From positions 62,661,295 through 62,725,294 of the forward strand of contig OU015524.1 in the NCBI GenBank assembly GCA_907165065.1: a DNA stretch of 64,000 nucleotides. The letters run 5' to 3'. Origin of the DNA: Caprimulgus europaeus. Lineage: Eukaryota; Chordata; Aves; Caprimulgiformes; Caprimulgidae. Under the pieces are notes generated by a model. The model did not search any database and was not told the DNA's origin. It saw only the letters and a program-made list of their open reading frames with translations. This document shows, piece by piece, positions 39,456 through 53,500 of the stretch. Position 1 is the stretch's first letter. Every line of letters starts with the position of its first letter. The translations under genes and the position numbers were made by a program.

Positions 39456-42400
39456 GATTGATGATTATCTTAAAACATAGGATACTTTGTAAGCAAAATC
39501 AGTAATAGGAATTAGTTCAGTAACTGTTAGAATTTAAAAGTATTTTTATTCCAGAATGTTTCTATTCTTCTTAATTGTGCTTTCCACAACTATTAATTTA
39601 ATCAATTGGTACTAATGTAACTACTTTAAAAGTTACTTTTGTTCAGGTTTCTTTCAAATTACTTGACTTTTCCTTGTAGCTTTCTAAAATTAAATCTAAT
39701 ATTTTGCATCTAATTTGCAAGACTCAAAACGTATGCTGTGCTGCTTAGTTACAATTTCTTCTTTTTTCAGATGATTAATCTAATCTTTGCTGCATAATAT
39801 ATATTGCAATGTTCAAGGTTAAAACACTCAAAGCTACTTCTCTTTACCTCTTTTGTGTAGCTTTTATTTTTAATAGGTGAGAGAGGTAGCATTTAATAAA
39901 TTATTGAGTACAGATTACTCACTTGGCAGTCTTCTTGAAGCCAGCTGTGTTATTGAAGCCAACTGCTATAAATCGAATTACTAAGTATTTTGTTTCTATC
40001 TATACTTGAAAAACTGAATTAATCACTACACCAGGTAGAAATAATAAATCTGAAGTATCTTTTATCTCTTTGTAGCTGAGAAACTCATAGCCAAACCATT
40101 GTCCAAGAAAGACAAGGGTGCATTACTTACAATACTCCTGTAAAGGCAGACTGGAACAAATATAGGAAAAATTACAACATTACTAGAAAGCATGAAGATT
40201 TCTTTCAGTTATTGTCTACATTGGTGGAGGCAAGGAGGAAGGTATCCCAGGGGAATATGTTACTATACTCAGCCAGTTGCAGTCATACCCAGATTAGAAA
40301 AAGGAGAAGTGCTGAGTTATTCATTGTCACTAAAGACTTGATCATTTTTATTCACATCTTTTTTTCCTCTTTTAATCTATTGAGCATCTAGTTGATTTAC
40401 TGGATCAAAATACTTTTATGGGCACTAACTAATGTTACTAACATTTACAACCAGTATTTATTATTCAACTTTGTGAGAAGTAATGTTTGATTAGTTTTGA
40501 TCGCTTATATTTTCTCAAGTGTCTATGGTTGATATGTTTTTCTAACAACAGTTTTTGTATTGCTAGCAGCACTTTTTCAGTAACACTTAATTTTAGTAAT
40601 ATTTCATCAAAGTATTTGTTACTTTCATTCTACTAGCACTTTGAATTAAATTGACTGCATATTTAATAATTAGTTGGAATTTTGTAATAGTCTATATAGT
40701 ACATACAGATATTCAAAAAACATGATGAATAAAGTGTACAGTAACAGTGCAAAACCAAGCAAATATGTTGCTTTTTATCTTGCACAACATCCATATATGC
40801 ATAGAAGAAACAAATTGTCATTCAGCTGCTTGTCATAGTGAAGGAGAGTTCTACAGCACTTTGGCTTTAGGCAATACCAGATACTTCTGAGACAGAACTA
40901 CTAAGACGACCACTGAGGGGGCTGATCAGTTATGGCAGTTCCTGTGTTGCAGCAGTGACACAACAACTTTTCTTCCTAGTCCCTTCTATTTTTTTTTAAG
41001 TACAAGAGCTGATGAAAGGAAACTTCAATTTCTTACATCAAAAATAAGAAAAATAATTATTTTTTAATACTCCATGGGGTTTATATCCAAACTATATCCA
41101 AAAATAGTTTTCAAATAATTAAGTTGTTGCTGAAGTTGTTACCACAAGCAGGCAAATATAACTTAATTTTTTAATTGTGTTTTGGTTTTGGCCACAAGCA
41201 TGTTTCCCCAAATACTTAGCTGGATCCAGCTCTGCTATACCTATTGTTCTTTCTAGGTTTTTTTTAAGGAATACTTAAATATTAGCTCTGTTAAGATTGA
41301 AAAACACAATTACTGTGAAAATCATCATAGCAGTTACTTGTGAGATTTTGCTACCATACAAAACTAAAAAGGGCACTTAAAATGTAGAAGAATACTATGG
41401 TTTTAATTACTAAGAATACCAGGTAGTCTAATTAAAAATAGTTTTCGAACTGCAGATATTATAAATGCATATCTAGGTAATCATCAGAATTTTATGATGA
41501 GTGAATCAAATGGAATCATTAGCATTAGAAGAGAGTGTAATACTCAAGATCCAATATTAATCTTTGCAAATAATAAAAAGTTGTAGTTCAAAGAAGCTGC
41601 TTTCAAAATGCTTTCTACCATCAACTTTGCATTCATAACATAATAATTTTATGCAAACCTTGTTTTCCTGCCTTATGAGTTACTTAACTCCCGAGCCACA
41701 AAATTAGGTCATAATCATCTTTAATTACAACATAGATCTAAACTGCCAATAGAAATTTCATGGAGTGAAGTTCTCACTGCACTGATGAAGAATCCCAAGA
41801 AATAGAAACAGACGTGTCATCTGGCTGCTCCAGTAAATGTACTGTTTTCAGGTTCCTTCAGGTAAAGGCAGAAAAGACAAAAGTTTAGATAGGGTTCTAT
41901 TAGAAATGAGAATTTGGGTTTTGCAAAACTTTGGCAAATCAGACATTTCAAAGTCAATAGAGGGTCTTTCTTTTGACCAGAAATTTTCTGCTGTCTATAA
42001 AGTCTTGTGAGTATGTTTTATAATTTAAGATGGCCTACTACTCTCACTACATAAAATGCATCTAATTGGATTCTGAATGTGAAGTACTCAATTCTGTGTT
42101 ACGTGTGAATAGTGGGAAGCAGACTGAAACTAAACAGTTTATTAAAATTTTAAAATTAAAAATTTCCATTAAAAGTGTAAGAAAATAAACTTTCTAGTAT
42201 ATTTATCTTTGAAAAATTAAGTTAAGGTGTAAAATAATCATCGTAAGGACGAAAAGAAAAGGGTTACCTTCAAGAACCACAGTATTATTGCACAATTTGG
42301 GTAATCTACCTAGAGATCATCAAAACTTGATTTCATCTATATTTAAACAAAGTTTGGGATTATCACTGTTCACATAAATAATTCATGTTCACACTCTTCT

Positions 42401-43229
42401 TCCCCTAGAGTAGGTTGTTGTCAGACTTTCTGAATACTTAGCCTAGCATGTCTGAAACTAACCTGCCAAGCAATTGATGCTTATCCCCTGGGCTTGAGCT
42501 CTTTCGATGTGGGTGTTTTTGTGGGTTCAAAATTTATTTATTAGATCTAAAAATTTCAAAAGCATATAAAACTTGCTCAAACATATTCCCAAAAATACTA
42601 GCTAGAAATTTTTCTGTTAGTTTCATAAAAAAACTTCCATTTTATAGTTTGTGCTGTTTCTATTTTCTCCTTTAATGGTGCCTTTCTTCAGGTTACTGGG
42701 GAACACCTGAGTGACTGATTATCTTTTCGGAAGAGGAGGGACTGCAAAGATGTGATAATGCTAATGAAGGAAACATTAAAGAATTAATATGATGGAACTC
42801 TTGGAGTGAATAGAGCTGAAAACTTTCAACATGTCATGAAGTGTGTTCATTTTCAAGGTTCAGAGAGGTTGCAGACCCAAAAAAACATGATGTTCAATTG
42901 AATTAGAATGTATTATAGTGAAGTTTATAATTCTGCATTTCATTTATGCCTGGAATGGCTACAGATCTCTCTTTCTAAAGGCATTGACATCTGGGCTGAA
43001 AGAAACTGTGCTTTTCTAGAATCAACCTGTAAAGCTGCTGTGTGATCTTCCACATAAACTATTGAATAGGCATTATATCATAGATACATCTTTTGCAAAT
43101 CCTGCTTTTCAAATAGTAATTACTTTGACTATTCTTGAAGAAATTCTTCTTCTAAAGGAAATGTTACTATGTGGGCCATTACTACAAGGAATGGGCCATT
43201 TTCCTTAAAAGTGAAAAGAAGTCATAGCA

Positions 43230-43505
43230 AGATCAGTGTTCATCTCTTCTCCCAAGTAACAAGCAACAGGACAAGAGGAAAAGGCCTCAAGTTGTACCAG
43301 GGGAGCTTTAGATTGGATATTAGGAAAAAATTCTTCACTGAAAGGGTTGTCAAGTATTGGAACAGGCCACCCAGGAAAGTGGTTGAGATTTAAAAGACAT
43401 GTAGATGTGTTACTTAGGGACATGGTTTAGTGGTGGACTCAGCAGTGTTACATTTACAGTGGACTTGATGATCTTTTTTGACCAAAACGATTCTGTGATT
43501 CTGTA
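43230..43505 (+). mobile_element. CR1 LINE 3' fragment, sense
   Basis: Plus-strand translation shows the CR1 ORF2 C-terminus: [34 protein letters not shown], then decay into stops. After it come the typical CR1 3' UTR (GGGACATGGTTTAGTGGTGG, then GGACTTGATGATC) and a terminal GATTCTGTGATTCTG repeat. The element is 5'-truncated; its left edge is uncertain by a few tens of bases. Confidence 0.93.
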
Positions 43506-44233
43506 TTCACCTTTTTAGTTCTGTAGTTTCCTATTTTTAGGTATTCCGTTTTCCCTTTAAAATGCAGTTTATACTGTTCAAGTTGAATTGCTCTCTCTTA
43601 AGCATGTGTGGTGCTGCTTTATTTGTAAGCTGGTAGCTCTTTTTCAATTCCAGAACCACCTCTGCAGTTCCTAATGTGTTCTGTCTCAAAAAAATGTTTA
43701 CACCTCTCTCTATAGTATTATTTGAGTCACTGAAAGAAAAGGTATCTGGTTTATAAGCAAATTAATATCTGGTAGGTAAAAAGAAAAGGTGAAATGACGT
43801 CCATAGTCATTCACTGTAAGTTTAAAGGTGGGAATAATCAGGCTGAGCCACTGAACTGGTCAAGCAGAACCAAAAATACTATTGAAGGACACTTACTAAG
43901 ATAGCTCTCAGGAGCAAGCTAACTTCTCTCTCCCCCATGGCTTTCTTCTCGGGTCCTCATAGCCTCCTTCTGAACAGGATTGAACTATTTTTATGCAAAT
44001 TTAATGCAAAGCTGTAACCACAAATAAATTCCTAGAGGCCGAGACTTCAAGACTGAAAACAGCTGTTCTAAACAATAGTGCTTCAGTCTGAAGTATCTTG
44101 TCTCCACTCTTCCTCCTCTTTCTTTTATTGTCCCTCAAATAGTCATCTTGTTTATTTGATTTCTGAGATGCAATGTTTGTCAGTGTTGAGCCATGACTGT
44201 AGTTTTCACCCACTAGATTTCCTGCTGGTCTCT

Positions 44234-44256
44234 CCTAGCCCTGAACTAGGGCTAGG
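44234..44256. repeat. GC-rich perfect 9-bp hairpin
   Basis: CCTAGCCCT (44234-44242) and AGGGCTAGG (44248-44256) are exact reverse complements with a 5-nt loop. Six of the nine pairs are G-C, making this one of the most stable short hairpins in an AT-rich intron. Confidence 0.9.
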
Positions 44257-47200
44257 CCCAAGATTTTGCAGTCTTCTGCCTGTGGCTCAAGCATTCATGA
44301 GTGGAGGAACTAGTGAGTGTTGGCTTAGACCTAAACACTTCAGAGGTTTAGCTGGTTTTTATGGGAAAGATAGAAATTCATGCCAATGTCTCTGCTGTAT
44401 ACAGAGCCACAGTTCTGCTAGATACTCACAACCAAGTTAATACTGTAAAGCATGAGGGTTACAGTGTGGTTAATCTGATGCAGATAGACTTGTTCTTTAA
44501 AAATACTAGAGAAGGGAAAAAACAATTATAAGTTAATTGCATTTTAAATAGGAAGGTCATGGCAAAATAAATGTAATTTCACTAGCAAAGCTCCCTGCCA
44601 GTTTTTCATTTAATGGGAAAATGTGTGGAGGGGTACAGAATAGCAGGAAACAAAATGATGAGTGTGGTGTGGTGTCACAGCATTTCTCCCAAACTTGACT
44701 CGTTAGAGCAGTTTTGACAGAAGACATCAACATGGTCCTGGGGAGTTAAGTACATTGCTATAAATCTTTTAGCCGTGGACTGTGTAATAGAAAACAAAAT
44801 ACAAACTTAATACTGAGTTTAACTTCCTAAAGACTAGTCTGAAAAGACAGAGACATGTTCATTCTTGCCATCTGTAATCCAACGAATCTTTAATTAGATC
44901 AAGTTCTGTAGAAACAGCTTCTATGGGCGGTCCCTTGTGCAGTGTAGGCTATAGAGCAAGCGCATTTACTTTCATGCTTGAATCACCTAGATTGCCCGCA
45001 CTACTCTCTTCTATCCATCTGCCTCTTATTCTCTCAGAGTACCTCTGCAGACCATCAGTCTTAGAGACAACTCTGCATGGCCTAGAGGAAAGCATTGCCA
45101 AAGATGTAGACTTGGGATAAGACTTTGTCCCTAGTATTTATGTTAGATGCCCTCTGCTTCCGGTTGTTCTAGAAAGTGCGTTCTGATACATCTGATTGTT
45201 ACCGTGAGTTGCACAGGGAGGCTTTAGTGCTTGACTTAACTGCTGTAAGTTCTACAGCAGAGGTCAAGAGCTGATATGCTTTTGTGTATGTAACCTTTAA
45301 TTGTTTTGTCCTGGTTGCTTCTTACGTGGCAACACTGAGACAATATTAAATATCAAAACTGTAAAGGAAGCAAGCCTTCTAGAAAAGGAAAGTATCTATT
45401 TTATTACCATTTTTATGATAGGAAACAAAGCAAAAGAAACATCAGAAAATCTAAGCTTCTATAGTTGATACGAACTGATGTTCTCCTGTCCTTCTGGTGG
45501 GCTATATCTTTCAAAGGCTGGAGAATTGGAATATGGCAACAAAATTGAACACCATTAGTGGCACGCTGTACAAAGGAGCTCATACTCTGTGGTATCTTCA
45601 GTATTTCTTCTTATGAACAGAAAGTTCTAGATATTCATAATTACCTGAAGTTGTTTTTTTTTCTTTAAAGCAAATGCAGCCCTAATAATATTGTGCTAAT
45701 TTAAGCACAGAATAATTTAAGCTCTGCAATCTGGATGAATTTAATTGTTTACACAGTATCTGTTAGAACACTAGGTTTGATGAATTGTCATTGTAGACAC
45801 AGTGATAATAGTGCAGAGCTGTTCGGATCTTCCTGTGAGATCTGTCCGTGCCTAACAGGTAGTCAAGAGGTTTAGAAGTGGGGAAAGAAGAGATCAACAT
45901 CCTCTTTGGCCCCTCCATACTCTAGACCTCCGTGGCTCACTCCTTATATTAGCATGGCCTTGATGCATTCGCAGTGTCTTAAGTGTAACTAGTACCTCCT
46001 TAACCAAATACCTCCTGCCTATTTTCCCAGCCTCCACTCACCCATTCGCTGTGTTCCTCCTGCTGCTTCATCCCCTTGTTGCACCAGCTCCTGCACTGCC
46101 TTCTTGCACCTGCTGCTCACCCCACTTGTTCCTTCAGTACTGCTACTGCTTACTCACATCACTGGGATGGGAAATATAGTTCAAGGAGTGGGCTAAGAGG
46201 GACAGAAAGGTATGTGGCATAGGCAAGAGAAGGTAGTGGCAGTGAGGTCTGCTTCAAAAAGATCTAGTATCTAGTTCCTGCCTCATTACATGCTTGAAAG
46301 TTTGTAAGAATGAGATAAGAAAGCTATCATGCTCAGACAGTACTCTGGAGAATTGGGAGTGTGTCCCTGCAAACCCTAGGCAGGTGCTTATTAGTTGCCC
46401 TGTCAAGTGAACACAGTTATTGAAGGTGTCTAATTGTGTGCTTTTTTTTCCCTGGTACTCATACTGAAATGCTGTGCTTGAATATGTGAAACCCTACGTG
46501 ATAAATTGTTTTTAAAACAGATCATAAGAACCTTCTGTTAGGCAGCTTAATTTAGTGGATCCTTTAATCTTCTAACTGTAAAATAAGCATAATTTTCTAT
46601 GTTTTGGTGTCAGAAAGTATTAAAAAACTTAGTCCATTTTTGATGAAAGAAGTCAGTCTTCTGTAGGAGCATTTAAGGGAATTCTACTAAACTGTTCTTT
46701 GGAAAGGTCTGTATTTGATTATTTTATTAGTACAATGTAGAGATTCTGTAATATTCACTCAAAAAGGAGGATAAAAAACCTAGTTCAACATCATTTTCGG
46801 AAAAAGATTTTGTTTCAACTGCAAGCAAAATTAATTCATGGCTGTGTATTGCAAGGAACTGCAAGGTTAGAAATGCTGAAGGAAGTATTAAGTATCATTC
46901 CCTATACAGCACTCCCTTGTATTTTCTTATCAGTGGCATTATATTTCTTTCTTTCATGTTTACTTTTACCATTGACTTAGTCTCAAGTTTATTACTGTAT
47001 TAACAAGGATTTTGTGTGTGAAGTAGAAGATTTTTATTCCTAGCCCAACCAGTGTTACATTACTATATTCTAATAAGCTGACTTTTGTCTAAACTAATCC
47101 AGCAATCTGTGTTTTTTCAGCAGACTAATTCTAATGACTGAAGTTTGAACGTGATTGTTGTGGGCACTGTGCTTATATTAATTCAATAAGTCAATGGGAG

Positions 47201-49295
47201 CTTGTTCCTGTTTCTTCTAAGTCAGCAGAAAAATAATATTAAACTAATAAAATAATACTAAGGAGCAGGACCAAGACAAAAAAGTTCAAATTTCATTCAA
47301 CTACTAACATTGACTAGATGGGTTTTTTTAATTAATTCCATTTAGAGTTTAAAAGACTAATTATATTTTTCAAGGCCTAAAACTGAGGTTTGGGAGTTAG
47401 GACTTCTGTTTCCAGTATGGTCTTCATTTGTGTGTGCCAAGACAGTTTTCATCTGTGCCTCACTTTACCCCGAATTAAAACTGGACAATAGTACTTGACA
47501 GGGGAATGTTAAGTTTTATTCATTAGGGCTTTGAAATCTGTGATGGATAAGTTTAGTGCCTGAAATCAAAGTATTTTCATTCCATTTTAAAATAGCAAAC
47601 CTAATGCTTAAGTGATAAAAAGAACTGCTGAGAAGCAACCCTCTGTTTTCTCTCTGTTTAAGCTAAATGTGGAGGGTCCATGGTACATCTTGCCTGTGAG
47701 GTCACACAAAATGAAATGAGCAATTGGCAAACTAAGAGGTTTAAGAACTGTAATTATTTTTCTTCTCTGTTGCTTCTGGAATGCTCTTGTTGACTTTGTG
47801 GTTACTTTTTTAGATGCTGTATTGTTGTCTGGCACTCCAGTGCTGCTGCATGATACTCCCTTCCCAATACTGCTTGTTTTTAACTGGAGTTTTAGAGACA
47901 GGAATATCAGTAACTGGCTGTTTACTGGAGTAGTTCAGGCTGATAGCAGAACATTGAACATCTTTCTTACAGGCAGATGAGTACCTCTGTGCTTGGCAGA
48001 ACTGGATGGCCTGATCTTTTTAACACTAAGACTGTTTGAGAAACTCGGAAACAATGTAATCCATTTTGCTTTAGCCGGGCTATGAATCTGAAATTTAACT
48101 AACAGTCTTAAAAAATCATAAACGTGGGCCAACTTTTGAGGGTTGGGTTATTTTCAAGTCCATTCTTCTCCTTTACTCCCTAAAAAAAAATCTTATTTTT
48201 TGGAAAGTACTAGATCTAATCTCTCCCTCCCTTCTCTGGCCTAGGGCTCCAGACTTTTTCTCCAGCTTTCCAAGATCTTCATAGGAACCAGTCCCCACTC
48301 TCACAATACCTAGCTGTATATAACTTGTTCTTTCATATGCATGCCACACCAAATGGACACTTACAGAACATAGTTGGCTTGTCAACCTGAATTAGAGGTC
48401 CACAACAATTTTTCACTGACAGCATTGTGATAGTAGGTCTGAACCCACAGTGCTGCACTTCTTTCCACAGCTTTTCTCCTTGATTGTGGTGCTGTGGAGG
48501 CCTGAAGTTCATGGCTGGATGTGTAGTATATTCCTGGTTCCAGAAGATCAAATTTTGAGTGAGACATAAGGCCTATCAGTTGTGTTGGCTTCTGCCCGCC
48601 ATGAAAATGAAACTACATGGCTAGTTACCAGATACTTGTGAACAGCCTGGGTGGAAGGAAGTGGAGAAAATAATCTGTCCCTGAAGACTGTAAACTTGGG
48701 AAGGGAACTCACATTTCCTTATGGGAATTCTTGCAGTGAGTATGAGACCTGTTAGAAGAGGTTTGTTTATAGAGGGAAGGAGTTGCATAGAGACCCACTA
48801 ATTGCATTGGAAATTAGAGAATTTACTTAAACTCTTCCAGCTTTGTGGCTTTTTGTCTGGATTTTGGGGATTTTTTTTTTAATAGCCCTGAATTATAAAG
48901 TAACCTGGAGTGATTTGAACTGTTTTTGACTGAAACTTGCAGGCTTAAAAAATAGGCGAGTTTCTCTTGTTAAAACTGACTTTTTAGCATTCTGTCTTTA
49001 CTCATGTAGTAGCAGAAATAACCTAATTCTTTACAGACCGTGTGTATTTTAAGGTGACTTCGATCAAATTCATAAAATTTTGTTTCTACACATACCTGAA
49101 GACTTTTATTTGCAATTTTTTTTTTTTTTTAAGCAGAGTACTGTTTCCTTGTTTGTGACCACATAGGAGTTAACATATTATGACTGATAGACATTCTTTT
49201 TCAAACGAGGTATATTCTCTCCTTATTCAGGAAGCTGGTGGGTTTTCTATGTACATGTGTTGGCCCCATTGTCTGTCTTCTTTTTACCTTCCTGC

Positions 49296-49311
49296 TTTTT
49301 TTTTTTTTTTT
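49296..49311 (+). promoter_or_regulatory. AHI1: Extended poly-T polypyrimidine tract
   Basis: Sixteen consecutive T are followed by CTTTTACAG at the acceptor of the next AHI1 exon. Such tracts bind U2AF and often polypyrimidine-tract-binding proteins. Its length is prone to slippage, so it may vary between individuals. Confidence 0.8.
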
Positions 49312-49320
49312 CTTTTACAG

Positions 49321-49400
49321 ATGTCACCAGTCATGAGTAAATCAGGGGACCTAAAATTTAGCTTGGAGTGTGACATAGATCGAGACTCAACAGCAACACA
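49321..49400 (+). CDS. AHI1: AHI1 exon: penultimate coding exon
   Basis: This 80-nt exon starts in phase 0 with ATG TCA CCA and encodes 26 residues plus two bases (CA), followed by GTAAGC. The segment MSKSGDLKFSLECDID resembles a KSQDFRLGSES stretch I recall from the mammalian jouberin tail, which supports its place in this gene. The CA at its end joins A at 53501 to give Gln, so the phase agrees with the last exon. The ATG here is internal, not a translation start. Confidence 0.8.
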
Positions 49401-49480
49401 GTAAGCAAGAAATACTTAAAACAATTTACTGTGTTATTTCTACAACTGCTGTTAGAAAACTGTGAGAAATGTTGGAGTGA

Positions 49481-49500
49481 TTTATTTATTTATTTATTTT
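49481..49500. repeat. TTTA tetranucleotide microsatellite
   Basis: Nearly five perfect TTTA units lie in the intron about 80 nt after the preceding exon. Confidence 0.9.
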
Positions 49501-49954
49501 TAGCAAACAGACTAAAAAGTCAGCTTTAGGATAATAATCATTCCAAAAGTGTTTCACACCTGAAACGTGAAGGAAATAACAGTTTGTATATGTGTACACG
49601 CACACATATGCATACACATGCTCTCTTTTCCTTAAGAACAAGGACTCTAGTGTACATGAGAATCAAAACTCAGGGATATGGGCCATCCATTAGCTATGTA
49701 TTAGGTTTTATTGCTAGAAATAGCAAACTATTTTTGTACCTTCTGAAAATTAATTAATGTAAATTGCAAAAGATTGTCACAGAATCCAAAGATGCAAGCT
49801 AGCGTCTTTGATTGTGACACTTGCATTTTTAAAAAATTGCATGTATTCATTGTATGAAAGCTGTAAGCAGATAACATCTCAACATTTTGAACAAGAGCTT
49901 CCACAATATCTTTAGCTATTGCAACCATTTATACTTCAAAAAATACATCTGAAA

Positions 49955-50043
49955 ATCACAGAATCACAGAATTGTAGGGGTTGGAAGGGACCTCAAAAGC
50001 TCATTTAGTCCAACCCCCCTGTCAGAGCAGGATCACCTACAGT
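49955..50043 (-). mobile_element. CR1 LINE 3' terminus, antisense
   Basis: It begins with the reversed CR1 tip ATCACAGAATCACAGAATTG, continues GGGGTTGGAAGGGACCTC and AGTCCAACCCCCCTG, and ends at CAGGATCACCTACAG. This roughly 90-nt copy is severely 5'-truncated and well preserved, suggesting a fairly young insertion. Confidence 0.92.
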
Positions 50044-51583
50044 AAAATATACTTCCTGTGTTTGCCATTACAGGTATCTGTCATCTAAGCAAAGTTATTT
50101 CACTGATCATTTTCCAGACTGGTCCCCTCCCCATATAATCTGTGAATATATGATGTAGGTGCAGATATGTATCTAATTTTAACTTATCTTTAAAACTTAA
50201 TTTTCTATCTCCAGCTGTATCTAGATTTGCAAATGAATTGTGAGTGGAAAGTTTAACCCTCATGTATAATGAGAAATGGGCTGTAACTGCACGTTGACAG
50301 AATACAGAGCTTTGAAATTTGGGCATAACTATTCTGATAGGATGTACATTAAGGAAGGAAATGCCTTAAAAGCACAGTTGCTGTGACGGTTGATACGGTC
50401 TGTTAGAAGCCAATATAAAAAATTTGGTATGACTCAACTCCATTAGTAAAACTTCAGGAAACAGTTATTTTGAGTGACCTTTCCAGAGCATCCACTGAAG
50501 AATGCAGGACCACAGATTTAAAGTGTGGAATCACAAATGATTTAATCAAATTCAAGAACTTTGAGTTGTATCAACTGTGAAATATTCATTTTAATGGAAA
50601 CTAAGGCTCTCCTGAGAAGAGGTCACACTGAAGTGTCATGCTGAAGAAAGAGAGCCCCAAAACTGCTTCAGTTACACTTCAAAAAAGTGGGAAAAGACAT
50701 ACCTGAGTCACTGGAGCATCATGAAGATGCCAGTCTGAACTCATGCTGTCCCATCTAGGCAAAGAGCAGTGTTGTAGACCCTTATTCACAAGCTTTCAGA
50801 GTACTGAGCCATTTATATCTGATCATTAGTGAGGGAGAGTGAAAGATACCATGAGGTACCATTTGATGCTGTACCTTGTCAAAGGAGAACTAATTCGAAA
50901 GGGAGGAAGATAGACATGTCAGTCCTACACAGTGGTGTGTTTTCCTTCCACATACAGGACATTCTAGGCTTTGTTACGTTTTTGCTGCATTTTTCCCTAG
51001 TGCTTGTGTTTCGTCTGGCGTGCAGAGCGCAGTTTTCACTGCACGTTTGAAGATTAGAATGCAAATCTGAGTAATGTCTATTCCTGATCTAAAGCTTGAA
51101 TCTTAAACTATGTACTTTGCAAGCTCTTCCAGGAACTAGAACATAATGAAATGTGATTCATTTGTCTTTGTAATTATAGCAGTGACTGCACATACCAAGT
51201 TTTTTTGGAAAAGACTACATTTGTTTATAGGCTGTCTGTATAGTACAGATTAGGTAATAAAGCATCTCAGAAACATGGCTGCATATTTTTTATGAAAGCT
51301 CTCACTTCTTTGTACCTGAAAATGCGACCCACAGGGGTTGTGACAACTGTGGTTTTCTTGTTCACTGCAGTTGATATTTCTTGAAATAGCCTTAAAAAAT
51401 GATGCGCATGCTAGTGTTGCAGTCTTAAGTGGAAAAGTTTTTTATTTTAGCATCTAAAACCAGTGTCAACATGACTTTATCCAGTCCAATCTGTGCTTAA
51501 ATAGTTGTTCCACCTAAAATTGTTATCTTCCTGTTTTCTGTGAAAATACACTTAATATCCATGTCACATGCTAGTATATTCAT

Positions 51584-51644
51584 TTGGACTTGATGATGTT
51601 ATAGATCTTTTCCAACCTTAATGAATCTATAATTCTATATGATA
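51584..51644 (+). mobile_element. CR1 LINE 3' terminus, sense
   Basis: TTGGACTTGATGATGTTATA is followed by TTTTCCAACC, TTAATGAATCTAT and an AATTCTATATGAT tail, the standard end of a CR1 copy. Only about 60 nt remain. Confidence 0.85.
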
Positions 51645-53500
51645 GGAATTATGCAGTAAATAAACTTTATAAGAATCAAGTGAGATGTGATTGCCAAGTA
51701 CACACTTTCACTATGGAGAAATGAAACTTATCACCTGCACAACTCAGTATAGCTTGCTTTGAGCCTCTAAATGAATGACTGCTGTTTTGCCTATTAGGAC
51801 AGTATTCATTATGGCCACAATACGTGCTGTGAAATAAAGTGAATTGCAAGCCCTTATGATGTGTCTGTCATTCAGAATTTCTGGATGGAAAATATGGTTT
51901 TGCAATAGGAAAACAAAATTTATCCAAGGTGATAGTAGATTTTTTTCTTAGTCAAGTAGTTAACTTATCTTCTGCAGTCTCTATAAAAAAGAGAAATGTC
52001 CACATAACAGATGCTAAGTGAACTAAAATTTTTATTTAAGTATCTCAAAGATTTGATACATCATCTTATCTGATGTTTAAATCATAAAAAGATGAAAACT
52101 ACTTTTCAAAATTTGAGTAGCTTTATACTGAAAATCTGCATAGTAACCTCACCCTTCTAATATTAATGATTAGATGCTATTTGTTGGTACAGATGTTATC
52201 TCCTCAGATATATTCCCCTTATACAGTTTTGTTAAGCTACACTAGGTAGTGCTCTCTGCATAAATTTACAAGTGATTATGCATGAGACCCAACTGAACAC
52301 TCAGTTTGTTAGATTGGTACTTATATTACTGATTAATTATGATTTTGTACCCCGGTTTCCTCATGCAGCAGTCCTTCTCAAATTGTTCCAGGAATCCTAA
52401 TGCAGAGGGTCTTCAACCCCAGATTCTTTTCCGTAGGATGTTCCAGTATTAGAACTGCAGCAATTAATGCATTCATGAATACACAATTTAGCTCAAAAGA
52501 CATTCAAACAGTAAGCAGATAGTCATCAGTCCATTAGCAAGGCTGATGTATGAACATTTCATCTATAAAATACGATTACGTTCAAACAATATCACGAGTG
52601 GTAATGCTCTTGCGGCACCCTTTTTGGGGAAGCTGCACACATTGCATTGCGTTCTTTGATCTTGAATCATCCACTCGCTTATGTGTTTCAGTAGCGTTCA
52701 ACATAACAGTTCTGGTTGCAAACCAAGACCTCTTTGTGCTAGGCACAATACAAATTTTGAACAAACACCATACCTGCCCTTGAAAGGTTACAGTCAAAGT
52801 ATTCTTTCCTATTTATAGTTAAATACCATTGCAACTTCTGCCAAGAGTAGGAATTCATGGTAGAAGTGGTGCGACACCTCCATCATCCCTGGCATCATCT
52901 GCAAAACCAGTCTAATTCCCTTCTTAAAGGCACTAACTGGGAAAGACACAGGAGCTTGAGTGATGCTTTTGCCCTTGTATGAAGTCTGATAAGCATAAAC
53001 AGACACTGAAGTGATTTCTGATTCTGTAAATCTGTCGTAGTTCAGGTAAACTAGAATGGAAAAGCTAATCTTGGGCACCTTGTCTACCTGTCTTATTCTT
53101 GTCAAATAAATAAACCAGGAATCTCTCTTTAATTGCAAGTATTTTGGTGTTTGAGCTTAGGAAAGAAAAAAAAATGTAATGGCTTTTATGAGAGGAGGAG
53201 ACTGGTAATTTGTATTTTTTAATTGCATCTGTTGACTATTGATCAAGACTATGAGCAGTTCTTTTCAAAGCAATGCTGTGTTATGTTAAAAAGTAGACTA
53301 CCAGAGTGGTCTTGTATTTTGTCTTCATGGTTTTTCTGTCTTTGTTCTGCTACAGAACAGTAGTATTTGTAGCTGTTTCAGCATTGTACTCAAGGGAGAC
53401 AGGCAGACAATTGCTCTAATGCATCAGCTGTGGGTGGAAAAGGCTCTAAATTTGGGCTATCTTCATGTTTCTTACTCTTTTTATGTCCACCTTCCTCTAG

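Larger units (their letters stand above)
38415..49320 (+). other. AHI1: AHI1 intron, 10.9 kb
   Basis: The intron contains a possible alternative exon at 39348-39455, a sense-oriented CR1 fragment at about 43230-43505, a GC-rich perfect hairpin at 44234-44256 and a pyrimidine-rich stretch near 46010-46130. It ends in a run of 16 T (49296-49311) before the next acceptor. I found no other gene. Confidence 0.75.
49401..53500 (+). other. AHI1: AHI1 intron, 4.1 kb
   Basis: The last intron contains a TTTA microsatellite at 49481-49500, a degenerate CA/TG stretch at about 49587-49622, and two short CR1 3' ends at 49955-50043 (antisense) and 51584-51644 (sense). No exon is apparent. Confidence 0.75.

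Noticed and set aside
49587-49622. Possible CA/TG microsatellite
   Set aside because: It is too degenerate to call as a separate repeat; mentioned only within the intron description.
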